Origin: Candidatus Thioglobus vulcanius | Lineage (GTDB): Bacteria; Pseudomonadota; Gammaproteobacteria; PS1; Pseudothioglobaceae | Direction: 5' to 3' | DNA length: 64,000 nucleotides | Assembly: GCA_910595855.1 (NCBI GenBank) | Contig: CAJVCJ010000021.1 | Location: 17,962 to 81,961, forward strand | Part shown: piece after piece, positions 1 to 9,854 of the stretch | Layout: every line of letters begins with the position of its first letter | How positions within the stretch are numbered: position 1 is the first letter of the stretch | Notes under the pieces: generated by a model | The model's database searches: none | The model's input: only the letters and a program-made list of their open reading frames with translations | Told to the model about the DNA's origin: nothing | Made by a program: the position numbers and the translations under genes

Positions 1-475
1 GCAAAGTAAACATAGCACCGGCAGAGCCAAAATTACCCCAGCCGCCATAAATACCTTGAGCAGTTCCTGTTTGTTTAGCTGGGAACCATTCTGAAATCAT
101 ACGAATACCGACAACAAAACCAGCACCAATAAAACCAGCAAAGAATCTCATTAAAGCCAGCTGTTCATAGTTTTGCATCCAACTAAAGGCAATTGAGATC
201 AGTCCACCCAAGATCAAAATCGACGAGAACATAATCTTCGGACCAAGTTTATCAACTAGCATTCCTACAACAATCCTTGCAGGAATAGTAAGTCCAACAT
301 TTAATATTAACAAGACTTTTGCTTGTTGATCAGTAAGCTCTAAAGCTTCTTTGATAAACGGCATCATTGGCCCTAGACCCAGCCAAACAACAAAGGTCAT
401 GAAAAAGGCAAACCACGTTAAATGCAATATACGGTATTTACCTGTAAATGATAATATGTTTAACTTGTCTTCCAT
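1..475 (-). CDS. narK: NarK-type nitrate/nitrite transporter, copy A (partial)
   Basis: N-terminal 158 codons of a major-facilitator nitrate/nitrite transporter; the gene runs off the left edge of the window. The start is the ATG at 475, with a GGAG Shine-Dalgarno a few bases upstream. The visible part covers roughly the first four membrane segments and reaches the family signature GGWGNFGSAG. It aligns without gaps to the neighbouring copy B, with about nine of ten residues identical. Only 22 bp separate the copies, so they are tandem paralogues and very probably cotranscribed (B first). NarK proteins sit in the inner membrane and import nitrate, or exchange it for nitrite, to feed respiratory nitrate reductase. 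Which mode each copy uses cannot be read from this part. Confidence 0.9.
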   Translation of the reverse strand, partial: MEDKLNILSFTGKYRILHLTWFAFFMTFVVWLGLGPMMPFIKEALELTDQQAKVLLILNVGLTIPARIVVGMLVDKLGPKIMFSSILILGGLISIAFSWMQNYEQLALMRFFAGFIGAGFVVGIRMISEWFPAKQTGTAQGIYGGWGNFGSAGAMFTL

Positions 476-497
476 AACACTCCAAAAAAAATAAAAA

Positions 498-1967
498 TTA
501 ATTCAACTTAATAATTTCAACCGTGCCGTCATCTAGCACCTCTGTCATATGACCCTTAGGTTCATCTAAGAATAGAACAATTAATGCCAATACAACAACT
601 GACACAATACCAATAATCATAAAGAACTCATCGTACTCTACAAAGGTATTGACGGTTAAAAACATCACCGCGCCAACATTACCAAATGCGCCGACCATGC
701 CAGCAATTTGCCCAGTCAATCGCCTCTGAATCAAAGGCACCATGGCAAAAATTGCACCTGAGCCAGCCTTAGAGAAAATACCACCTAAAATTGTCAATCC
801 AACCACCCAAGTGATAGACCAAGTGTCTTTATCAACATTACCTAGCAATAAAAAACTAACTGCGATGCCAGAAAAAGTAATCATCAAGGTTAGCTTACGG
901 CCAATCTTATCACTGATCCAGCCACCACCAGGTCGGGCAAATAAATTAATAAACGGATATACACCTGCTAAGAGTGCAGCCGTAATTTTAGGCAATTCAA
1001 ACCAATCCACATAAAACATAGCCAACACAGAAACTACCGCTAGCTCTGTACCAAAAGTAACCAAATAAGCCCAGTCTAAGATAGCCACTTGCTTAAATTT
1101 ATAACGGTGTTGTTCAGGTACAGGATTTTTAATAATTTCCGCATTCACATGCCAAATCTTGGCTAACTGCATACCGAACAATACTACTAGCGTAGTATAT
1201 ATTGCCCATGAAGTTTCTAATGAAATCAGCCCCATTTTAGTCGGAGAAAGTTTCCAGGTTAGTAATGCTAAGGCCAGATACAATGGAATATTCATGACAA
1301 TATAAAGCACTAAATCGCCCATGGTGGAAACCTCCATAGCACCTGATTTTTTTGGTTTGAAGTAAGTAGAGCCCTTAGGTGTATTAGAGACACTGAAATA
1401 ATAAATCACACCATAAACAATCGCCAATATACTAGCCATAGTAATAGCAATTCTCCAGCCATCATCGCCACCAAAACCTACCGCAATAAAAGGTAAAGTT
1501 GCCGCCGCACCGGCAGATCCAAAGTTACCCCAGCCGCCATAAATACCTTGAGCAGTTCCTGTTTGTTTAGCTGGGAACCATTCTGAAATCATACGAATAC
1601 CGACAACAAAACCTGCACCAATAAAGCCTGCCAAGAAACGCATCATCGCTAATTGATCGTAAGTTTGCATCCAACTAAAAGCGATTGAAATCAGCCCGCC
1701 CAATATCAAAATCGAGGAAAACATAATCTTCGGGCCGAGTTTATCAACCAACATTCCAACAATAATTCTCGAGGGAATGGTCATTGCCACATTAAGAATA
1801 AGTAGAACCTTTGCCTGCTGCTCTGTGAGAGCTAACGCCTCTTGGATAAACGGCATCATTGGACCTAGACCTAGCCAAACCACAAAGGTCATGAAAAAGG
1901 CAAACCACGTCATGTGTAGGACACGGTACTTGCCTTTAAATGAAAATATATTTAACTTATCTTCCAT
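498..1967 (-). CDS. narK: NarK-type nitrate/nitrite transporter, copy B
   Basis: Complete MFS nitrate/nitrite transporter of 489 residues, inner membrane, about 12 membrane segments. I chose the ATG at 1967 (protein begins MEDKLN) because it has a GGAG ribosome site 8 bases upstream and matches the start of copy A. The open frame continues upstream to 2045 but that extension has no counterpart in copy A. The nitrate signature GGWGNFGSAG lies at residues 144-153, and a second glycine-rich motif, ARPGGGWISDKIGRK, lies in the C-terminal half. The adjacent molybdenum-cofactor genes fit a role in nitrate respiration, since nitrate reductase needs Moco; the reductase genes are not in the window. 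A block of about 85 bp around the signature is almost identical at DNA level in both copies, suggesting recent duplication or gene conversion. Confidence 0.93.
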   Translation of the reverse strand: MEDKLNIFSFKGKYRVLHMTWFAFFMTFVVWLGLGPMMPFIQEALALTEQQAKVLLILNVAMTIPSRIIVGMLVDKLGPKIMFSSILILGGLISIAFSWMQTYDQLAMMRFLAGFIGAGFVVGIRMISEWFPAKQTGTAQGIYGGWGNFGSAGAAATLPFIAVGFGGDDGWRIAITMASILAIVYGVIYYFSVSNTPKGSTYFKPKKSGAMEVSTMGDLVLYIVMNIPLYLALALLTWKLSPTKMGLISLETSWAIYTTLVVLFGMQLAKIWHVNAEIIKNPVPEQHRYKFKQVAILDWAYLVTFGTELAVVSVLAMFYVDWFELPKITAALLAGVYPFINLFARPGGGWISDKIGRKLTLMITFSGIAVSFLLLGNVDKDTWSITWVVGLTILGGIFSKAGSGAIFAMVPLIQRRLTGQIAGMVGAFGNVGAVMFLTVNTFVEYDEFFMIIGIVSVVVLALIVLFLDEPKGHMTEVLDDGTVEIIKLN

Positions 1968-1986
1968 GAAATACTCCAAAATTATA

Positions 1987-2016
1987 AAAAGTTTGTAAAA
2001 GTTTATAAAAGTTACA
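1987..2016. repeat. Three 10-bp direct repeats just upstream of narK
   Basis: Tandem units AAAAGTTTGT (1987-1996), AAAAGTTTAT (1997-2006) and AAAAGTTACA (2007-2016), beginning 20 bp upstream of the narK copy B start. The 10-bp spacing equals one DNA helical turn, which could mean a protein binding side by side, but simple AT-rich slippage is also possible. Confidence 0.5.
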
Positions 2017-2281
2017 ACATTAGTAACAATTCTCAAAAACTTCAATGTATAAATTTGGCTTCAATGCCAATATCCGCAGAAAATAATTTACTACAGACGA
2101 AAAAAAACGCTTACCTAGCTTTTAATCTATAAAAAACCAGTGTAAACGTCAATGTTTATTTACTATCCATCGTTGGATAATGTGCGAGTATTATATCAAA
2201 AATTCTTACTTTATATTATTAATTTATAATATTTAGTGTAAATATTGATAAAAAAACACTACAAAAAGTTAAAATAAACCC
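2017..2281. promoter_or_regulatory. Divergent intergenic region narK / moaE
   Basis: The gap between narK and moaE is 314 bp (1968-2281) and must carry promoters for both directions. I see a short inverted repeat TTGGC-N6-GCCAA at 2055-2070 and a perfect 7-bp AT-rich inverted repeat ATATTAT-N6-ATAATAT at 2213-2232. I do not find a convincing FNR box (TTGAT-N4-ATCAA). No open frame with coding character is visible. Confidence 0.4.
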
Positions 2282-2731
2282 ATGGATAAAATAATCATTC
2301 AACCACAGGACTTTGATTTAACCACTGAGGCCAGCCTTACCAAGGGCAGTGACAGCAATATTGGCGCTGTGGTCAGTTTTGTGGGTACGGTACGTGATTT
2401 AGACAATGAATCCATCACCAAGATGACGCTTGAACACTATCCGCAGATGACTGAAAAGGCCCTTACATCAATCGCCAATCAAGCACATAAGCGCTGGCAG
2501 TTAGGCAATATCACTATTATTCATCGTATCGGCGATCTTTCAGTCAATGATCAAATTGTATTGGTAATTACCACTAGTAAACACAGGAAATCAGCCTTTG
2601 AATCTTGTGAATTCATTATGGATTATCTAAAAACTCAGGCGCCTTTTTGGAAAAAAGAGCATACTCAAAGCTCTAGTAAATGGGTTGAATCTAAAATAAC
2701 AGACGAAGATAAAAGTGACAGTTGGGATTAA
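2282..2731 (+). CDS. moaE: Molybdopterin synthase catalytic subunit MoaE
   Basis: 149 residues, the usual MoaE length. MoaE is the large subunit of molybdopterin synthase; it uses the thiocarboxylated C-terminus of MoaD to convert cyclic pyranopterin monophosphate to molybdopterin in the cytoplasm. Seen: the N-terminal GAVVSFVGTVRD motif (about 28-39), HRKSAFESCEFIMDYLK (101-117) and the catalytic lysine region KTQAPFWKK with K117 and K124. It faces mobA tail to tail with a 4-bp overlap of the two ends. Its partner moaD is encoded 3.4 kb downstream rather than adjacent. Confidence 0.95.
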   Translation: MDKIIIQPQDFDLTTEASLTKGSDSNIGAVVSFVGTVRDLDNESITKMTLEHYPQMTEKALTSIANQAHKRWQLGNITIIHRIGDLSVNDQIVLVITTSKHRKSAFESCEFIMDYLKTQAPFWKKEHTQSSSKWVESKITDEDKSDSWD

Positions 2732-3303
2732 ATCTTATCGAAATCCTGCGGATTGTTCAAATTAATAAAAACTTTAGGCTGATCTGAGAAATTCACCTTT
2801 TGAAAATTATTCTGCTCAATCCACAAGCCCAATTTACGCTCACCAGAGTCCAAAAAGACTAATAAATTATCTTTTAAGTTGGTTTTTATTAATGCGAAGG
2901 TTGGGTGGATGTGTGAACCATCATCAGCCACACATATGTTCACATTCTTATCTACCATACACTGAATTAATCGATTAATCACCACTTCATTAACCAATGG
3001 ACTATCACAAGGTAGGATTAATAAATACGGCGTACTGACCACTGACATCGCCTTAGCAATGCCGGCTAATGGCCCTTGAAAATCGGTCAATTCATCAACA
3101 ATCACTTCGCCATATAGTTGATACTCCTCAATATTTCGATTAGCACTAATCAATAATCGACCAACCTTACCATCAACCACATCAGCCACGTAACTAATCA
3201 GCGGCTTATCATTTAGCAATATCAGACCTTTATCATCACCTTTCATTCGGCTTGAGCGTCCTCCAGAGAGGATAACAGCAGTAATTTTGTTTTTATCAAT
3301 CAT
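2728..3303 (-). CDS. mobA: Molybdenum cofactor guanylyltransferase MobA
   Basis: 191 residues. MobA attaches GMP to Moco to make the guanine dinucleotide cofactor used by DMSO-reductase-family enzymes, including nitrate reductases. The N-terminal nucleotide-binding signature ILSGGRSSRMKGDDKG (11-26) is intact, and an LPCDSP motif follows near the middle of the protein. It reads opposite to its neighbours, ending 4 bp inside moaE, and its start faces moeA across about 96 bp, so moeA and mobA share a divergent promoter region. The presence of MobA argues that the Moco made here is meant for a bis-MGD enzyme. Confidence 0.93.
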   Translation of the reverse strand: MIDKNKITAVILSGGRSSRMKGDDKGLILLNDKPLISYVADVVDGKVGRLLISANRNIEEYQLYGEVIVDELTDFQGPLAGIAKAMSVVSTPYLLILPCDSPLVNEVVINRLIQCMVDKNVNICVADDGSHIHPTFALIKTNLKDNLLVFLDSGERKLGLWIEQNNFQKVNFSDQPKVFINLNNPQDFDKI

Positions 3304-3399
3304 TTTGTTAGGTCTATTGTTGCTTATCAGTTATAACGATATTAGATTATATTAGCATTCTATGATACAATCAATCCATCAGTTTGAGTTATATTTATT

Positions 3400-4665
3400 A
3401 TGAAAAATCAAGAAGTTGATTGCGGTTGCGATCAAGCACAACAGCCTTTATTGGCAATGGATGAAGCCCTAGATTTTCTGCTTAATGCAGTAGTGATCAA
3501 CACCAATACACATCTTGTATCGCTTGATAATTCACTTTATCAGGTACTGGCACAAGATGTATGTTCAACCATTAATGTACCTGATTTTGATAATTCTGCG
3601 ATGGATGGTTACGCCATCAACCTTAAAGAAAGCCAAGTTAATACTCCAGGCGGGGTTAATTTTAAAGTTACTGATCGAATCCCCGCAGGTAGCATAGGTA
3701 ACACACTCCCCCCTGGGTGTGCTGCTCGCATATTTACTGGTGCACCAATCCCACAAGGTGCAAATACGGTGATCATGCAAGAAGAGTGTGAAGTATCTGA
3801 AGATGACAATAGTATCGAAACTTGGCGCCCTCTATCACTGAGTGAAAACATTCGTCCGATGGGTAACGACATTCAAACCAATGATGTAATTTTACGAGCT
3901 GGAATGCAACTGAAACCGCAAGATGTCGCTCTGGCAGCCTCTGTTGGTGTGGCTGAACTGGAAGTCTTTAAAAAACTTAAGGTTGGTGTATTTTTTACTG
4001 GAAATGAATTGGTTGAGCCTGGCAATGCTTTAAATATGGGTGAAATCTACAACTCTAATCGTTATGCACTGGTTGCCCTACTCAAACAACTAAATTGTGA
4101 AGTAATCAATCTAGGCAATATCAAAGATAACCTAGATTCAACTTGTAAGGCTTTAGAAACTTTGGCATCCGATTGCGACTTAATTATGACTACTGGCGGC
4201 GTTTCTGTTGGCGAAGAGGATCATGTTAAGCCTGCAGTAGAAGAGCTTGGTAAGTTATCTTTATGGCGCATTAAAATGAAACCAGGTAAGCCATTGGCTT
4301 TTGGCAATGTTGGTAAAGCTGCCTTTATCGGCTTGCCCGGTAACCCGGTGTCAGCTATGGTGACGTTCTTTTTGTTTGCACGACCTTTTATTAAAAAAAT
4401 GCAAGGTGTTAGTCAATATAAAAATCAAACTACTCAAGTGCAGACCAACTTTGATTGGCGCAGGCCAAGGCCACGACGTGAGTTTGTAAGAGTAAAATTA
4501 GACCATTCCACTGTCCCAGCTTCAGCCAACCTCTATCCTAAACAGGGTTCAGATGTATTAAGTTCTGTGGTTTGGGCTGATGGTTTAATAGAAATACCTG
4601 AAAATAGCACATTCACTCAAGGAGAGGTGCTAAATTATTATTCATTAACTGAGTTAACCCTATGA
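3400..4665 (+). CDS. moeA: Molybdopterin molybdenumtransferase MoeA
   Basis: 421 residues. MoeA inserts molybdate into adenylylated molybdopterin, acting after Mog. Seen: the cysteine-containing N-terminus (CGCDQ at 8-12), the substrate motif [12 protein letters not shown], the [13 protein letters not shown] motif of the MoCF-binding domain, and [10 protein letters not shown] near the C-terminal third. First gene of a tight run moeA-moaC-moaA-moaD in which every junction is a 4-bp ATGA overlap, so the four are almost certainly translated from one message. A plausible -10 (TATGAT at 3361-3366) lies about 34 bp upstream of the ATG. Confidence 0.95.
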   Translation: MKNQEVDCGCDQAQQPLLAMDEALDFLLNAVVINTNTHLVSLDNSLYQVLAQDVCSTINVPDFDNSAMDGYAINLKESQVNTPGGVNFKVTDRIPAGSIGNTLPPGCAARIFTGAPIPQGANTVIMQEECEVSEDDNSIETWRPLSLSENIRPMGNDIQTNDVILRAGMQLKPQDVALAASVGVAELEVFKKLKVGVFFTGNELVEPGNALNMGEIYNSNRYALVALLKQLNCEVINLGNIKDNLDSTCKALETLASDCDLIMTTGGVSVGEEDHVKPAVEELGKLSLWRIKMKPGKPLAFGNVGKAAFIGLPGNPVSAMVTFFLFARPFIKKMQGVSQYKNQTTQVQTNFDWRRPRPRREFVRVKLDHSTVPASANLYPKQGSDVLSSVVWADGLIEIPENSTFTQGEVLNYYSLTELTL

Positions 4666-5141
4666 GCAAACTAACCCATATTAACGATAAAGGTGATGCG
4701 CAAATGGTCGATGTGTCTGACAAGGCTATTACCACCCGTATTGCTGTAGCAAAATCAGTGGTACTCATGCAGCCATCGACCTTAGAGCTGATTACTTCGG
4801 GTCAACACAAAAAAGGTGATGTTTTGGCTGTGGCACGTATCGCTGGCATTCAAGCAGCTAAAAAGTGTGCCGACCTTATTCCATTGTGCCACCCTCTAAT
4901 GCTAACCAAGGTTAGTGTGGAATTAACTGCTAACACTAAGGATTCAAGTATTGAGATTATTGCCACCACTAAACTCGCAGGTAAGACCGGAGTAGAAATG
5001 GAGGCGCTTACTGCAGCTAGCGTGGCAGCGCTCACTGTATACGACATGTGTAAGGCAGTTGATCGCGGTATGGTGATTAGCCAAACCCAAGTACTTGAAA
5101 AATCAGGTGGAAAGTCTGGAGATTGGAAAGTGCAGGCATGA
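4662..5141 (+). CDS. moaC: Cyclic pyranopterin monophosphate synthase MoaC
   Basis: 159 residues, the standard length. MoaC converts the product of MoaA into cyclic pyranopterin monophosphate. Seen: [16 protein letters not shown] at the N-terminus, the [11 protein letters not shown] motif, and the [20 protein letters not shown] stretch followed by CKAVDRGM, which form the active-site pocket in this family. The start overlaps the end of moeA and the end overlaps the start of moaA, so expression is coupled to both. Confidence 0.96.
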   Translation: MSKLTHINDKGDAQMVDVSDKAITTRIAVAKSVVLMQPSTLELITSGQHKKGDVLAVARIAGIQAAKKCADLIPLCHPLMLTKVSVELTANTKDSSIEIIATTKLAGKTGVEMEALTAASVAALTVYDMCKAVDRGMVISQTQVLEKSGGKSGDWKVQA

Positions 5142-6133
5142 AACAATTAACCGATCCATTTAATCGAAATATTACCTATCTCAGGGTATCAGTAACGGAT
5201 CATTGTAACTATCGTTGTCACTATTGTCGTGACGAAGATCATGTGACAGACACAACCAGGAATGATATATTATCATACGAAGAGCTGGCTAGAATTGTAC
5301 GATTGTTTGCTGAATTAGGAATTACTAAAGTCAGGTTAACAGGTGGTGAGCCACTTTTACGCAAAGATATTCTAAAGCTAGCAACCATGCTTGGTGAAAT
5401 TCCTGGCATTGATGACATCCCTCTTTCAACCAATGCACATTTATTATCGCCAATCGCTAATCAACTACAAAAAGCCGGCATCAATCGGGTTAATATTTCT
5501 ATTGATTCACTCAACCAAGATCGATTTGAACAGATTACTCGTGGCGGAGATTTAGATAAAGTCATTCAAGGCATTGACAGCGCTATCGAATCAGGCATGA
5601 ATCCTATTAAGTTAAATATGGTGGTGATGCGCGGTGTTAATGACGATGAGATCGAAGCCATGATTGACTTTGCCATTGAACGTAAAATTGACATTCGCTT
5701 TATCGAAACCATGCCAATTGGTGCAGCAGGAATTGACGCAGTAGATCATCACTATAGTGAAGCTGAAATCGTAAAAAGAATACGTGCGCACTTACCAGAT
5801 CGATTGATTACAGTCAAATCTAAACAAACAGCAGGGCCTGCAAAATCTTACCTAATCAATAACACCGAAACATCAGTAGGTACAATTTCTGCAGTTTCTA
5901 ATAATTTTTGCAGCAGTTGTAACCGTGTCAGGCTAACCGCCAAAGGGCGGTTAATCTTATGCCTTGGTCAGGAAAATTCAATTTCATTGCGTGATGCGAT
6001 TAGATCAAATATGAATGATAATGACATTAAGACTATGATTATTAATGCCATTACTCACAAACCTGAAAAACATGAATTTGACACCAATATGAATAATATC
6101 AATAACGTCCAAATGGTGGAAATTGGCGGATGA
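5138..6133 (+). CDS. moaA: GTP 3',8-cyclase MoaA (radical SAM)
   Basis: 331 residues from the ATG at 5138, which overlaps the moaC stop (ATGA); a TTG at 5123 is in frame but adds five residues with no family support. MoaA performs the first Moco step, radical-SAM cyclisation of GTP. Seen: the radical-SAM cysteines C23, C27 and C30 in the CNYRCHYC motif, the SAM-binding TGGEPLLR motif, and the C-terminal second cluster ligands in [16 protein letters not shown] followed by a third cysteine in LCLGQE. The protein ends in Gly-Gly, as expected, since the C-terminal GG is needed for activity in MoaA. Confidence 0.96.
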   Translation: MKQLTDPFNRNITYLRVSVTDHCNYRCHYCRDEDHVTDTTRNDILSYEELARIVRLFAELGITKVRLTGGEPLLRKDILKLATMLGEIPGIDDIPLSTNAHLLSPIANQLQKAGINRVNISIDSLNQDRFEQITRGGDLDKVIQGIDSAIESGMNPIKLNMVVMRGVNDDEIEAMIDFAIERKIDIRFIETMPIGAAGIDAVDHHYSEAEIVKRIRAHLPDRLITVKSKQTAGPAKSYLINNTETSVGTISAVSNNFCSSCNRVRLTAKGRLILCLGQENSISLRDAIRSNMNDNDIKTMIINAITHKPEKHEFDTNMNNINNVQMVEIGG

Positions 6134-6366
6134 ACATTTTATACTTTGCCTCACTAAAAGAATCTCTTAATATTTCTAATGAAGAGATACTAGCAACCCC
6201 TGATATGACTGTAATAGAGCTAAGATCACTATTAATTAATCAACATGGAGAGCAGCATTTTCCAAGCAATATTCTATGCGCTGTAAACCAGGTAATTGCC
6301 AACAACTCAACCCAATTAAACAATGACGATGAGGTGGCTTTTTATCCACCTGTTACTGGCGGATAA
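6130..6366 (+). CDS. moaD: Molybdopterin synthase sulfur carrier MoaD
   Basis: 78 residues with a ubiquitin-like fold. MoaD delivers sulfur as a C-terminal thiocarboxylate to MoaE. The decisive feature is the C-terminal VTGG. The start overlaps the moaA stop (ATGA). No moaB or moeB lies next to it; the activating E1-like enzyme must be encoded elsewhere. Confidence 0.93.
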   Translation: MNILYFASLKESLNISNEEILATPDMTVIELRSLLINQHGEQHFPSNILCAVNQVIANNSTQLNNDDEVAFYPPVTGG

Positions 6367-6406
6367 TCCAACTATTAAGCAAGCCTAATAATAACTTTAT
6401 TTTTTA

Positions 6407-6742
6407 TTAGCCAGTACTCCAACCTCTGGGACGTCTCATACCCGATATTTTGCATGCTTGTTTGACGTAACCATAAGGAAACATGGTGAATAATTTAGTT
6501 TTAGCAACTTTTTTATCAACACCAAAATCACTCACCATTTGTTTGGTTGTATGTCGTACGTCAGGTGCAACACCATTATCATCGTAAAAATTACGCATAA
6601 AATTAAACACCGTCCAATAATCATCATTCAATTCAATATTTTCTGAATTGGCCAACTCAAGTGCCACATCATGATCCCAATCTTCAGGATGAATTAAATA
6701 CCCTTCCTCGTCTAATTCAATGTCTCGTTCATTAATTTTCAT
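6407..6742 (-). CDS. DsrC/TusE-family protein lacking CysA
   Basis: 111 residues, clearly of the DsrC/TusE/RspA fold family: EEGYLIHPEDWDHDVA near the N-terminus and FPYGYVKQACKISGM at the C-terminus. DsrC proteins carry sulfur on a penultimate cysteine (CysA), with a second cysteine (CysB) eleven residues earlier; TusE keeps only CysA. Here CysB is present (C97), but the CysA position is W108 and the protein ends RPRGWSTG. It therefore cannot work as a classical persulfide carrier and may be a regulatory or binding member of the family. It sits alone on the minus strand between moaD and mog. The ATG at 6742 has AAGGAG 11 bases upstream. Family placement is firm; function is unknown. Confidence 0.85.
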   Translation of the reverse strand: MKINERDIELDEEGYLIHPEDWDHDVALELANSENIELNDDYWTVFNFMRNFYDDNGVAPDVRHTTKQMVSDFGVDKKVAKTKLFTMFPYGYVKQACKISGMRRPRGWSTG

Positions 6743-7056
6743 CTTAAAGTAAACTCCTTTTTGATATGGTTACCATTAGCCTAAAAAAACTTAGATAACC
6801 AAAGCTTCATTAATAAAAAAAATTATATCAGCCTTTATCTTGAGTATCTTTACAATCAACTTTATATTCAGTTGTAAATCTCAACCTCTCTATTTATAGA
6901 TTATCAAAGCAGGCATTGATAATTAAAAAAAATTTTAATTCACTCAACCTATCTCAAAAAAAACTCTCATTTAAGATGTTATGACTTATATTTTTTCGAA
7001 TTCAGCAAAAACTTCAGGTTAAAATTAATCACAATTTATTAAATAGACGTTAGAAA
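6743..7056. promoter_or_regulatory. Divergent intergenic region with two adjacent inverted repeats
   Basis: 314 bp between the DsrC-like gene and mog, AT-rich, with no coding frame seen. It contains a perfect inverted repeat ATTATCAA-N8-TTGATAAT (6900-6907 / 6916-6923) and, overlapping its edge by 3 bp, a second one AATTAAAA-N4-TTTTAATT (6921-6928 / 6933-6940). The first could bind a dimeric regulator. Its outward TTGAT / ATCAA halves resemble FNR half-sites but in the wrong orientation and spacing for a normal FNR box. Confidence 0.45.
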
Positions 7057-7587
7057 ATGAATACTACAAAAATAAAGGTTGGATTTATTACAATATCAGA
7101 TCGAGCTGCTCGTGGTGAATACGAAGATATTGGTGGACCTGCCATGCAAGACTGGATCAAGAGTGCCATACTTTCTCCTTATGAGGTTGAGCACATTATT
7201 ATTGAAGATGAGCAAGCTTTGATCGAACAAACTATGATTAGCTTTGCTGACGACCTGCAGTGTAATTTAATTCTAACCACCGGTGGCACAGGACCAACCA
7301 CACGCGACGTTACCCCTGAAGCAACGCATGCTGTATGTGAACGAATCTTTGATGGCTTTGCCGAGCAAATGCGTAATGTTAGTTTACGCACGGTCCCAAC
7401 CGCTATTTTGTCACGTCAAACAGCTGGCACACGAGGATCAAGCTTAATCATCAATCTACCGGGAAAACCCGCAGCAATAGCTGTATGCTTAGGTGCAGTA
7501 TTCCTAGCTGTACCCAAATGTTTAGAATTATTAGACAATTCCAATATTCAAATAGATCTTAATTTTGTCGAGCAAGAATTTGAATAA
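7057..7587 (+). CDS. mog: Molybdopterin adenylyltransferase Mog
   Basis: 176 residues. Mog adenylylates molybdopterin before MoeA inserts molybdenum. Seen: the MPT-binding motif TTGGTGPTTRDVTPEAT near residues 75-91 and the NLPGKPAAI motif near 130. The length and the N-terminal ISDRAARGEYEDIGGPAM stretch fit Mog rather than the shorter-signature MoaB. It is separated from moeA-moaD by the oppositely oriented DsrC-like gene and so must have its own promoter in the 7-kb intergenic region. A strong terminator follows. Confidence 0.93.
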   Translation: MNTTKIKVGFITISDRAARGEYEDIGGPAMQDWIKSAILSPYEVEHIIIEDEQALIEQTMISFADDLQCNLILTTGGTGPTTRDVTPEATHAVCERIFDGFAEQMRNVSLRTVPTAILSRQTAGTRGSSLIINLPGKPAAIAVCLGAVFLAVPKCLELLDNSNIQIDLNFVEQEFE

Positions 7588-7660
7588 CATTAAGCTATGT
7601 AAAACCCACAATCTACTTTTATATTTTCACTGATTTAGCAATATATTTAAATCATATGCA

Positions 7661-7691
7661 AAAAAAAACCCCGTAAAACGGGGTTTTTTTT
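7661..7691. terminator. Bidirectional intrinsic terminator between mog and groEL
   Basis: CCCCG-TAAAA-CGGGG stem flanked by A8 on the left and T8 on the right, so it can terminate both the rightward mog message and the leftward groESL message. Confidence 0.92.
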
Positions 7692-7716
7692 GTACTTAGA
7701 AAATCACGTTATATGA

Positions 7717-9647
<1,931 letters not shown>

Positions 9648-9756
9648 TGTTTTCTCCTAAATTAAAAATATAGACTAAATTCTAAAGGCTTGTGTATAGC
9701 TGTAGCGTTGTGATACTAATGCATTTAACAAAAACACTTTGATTATCTAATTGGAT

Positions 9757-9784
9757 ATATGGGGTTGTTTTTTATACTTTCAAG
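9757..9784 (-). promoter_or_regulatory. Sigma-32 (heat-shock) promoter for groESL
   Basis: On the minus strand: -35 CTTGAAA (9778-9784), a 13-bp spacer, and -10 CCCCATAT (9757-9764). This matches the classical RpoH consensus CTTGAA-N13-17-CCCCATNT almost exactly. The start site would fall near 9750, giving a leader of about 100 nt before groES. The remaining intergenic DNA up to the CnoX-like gene (to 9854) shows nothing else clear. Confidence 0.9.
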
Positions 9785-9854
9785 CATCTAGTATAAAAAA
9801 ATATAGTAAGTTTGGCTAATAAGCTAACGGTAATTAATGTTTTTAAAATAAATA

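Noticed and set aside
1981..1986. TATAAT on the minus strand as the narK copy B promoter
   Set aside because: Transcription would begin at the Shine-Dalgarno itself, leaving no usable leader; the promoter is more likely further upstream.
1968..2281. FNR box or Moco riboswitch in the narK/moaE gap
   Set aside because: No TTGAT-N4-ATCAA match and no recognisable Moco RNA structure; only weak inverted repeats.
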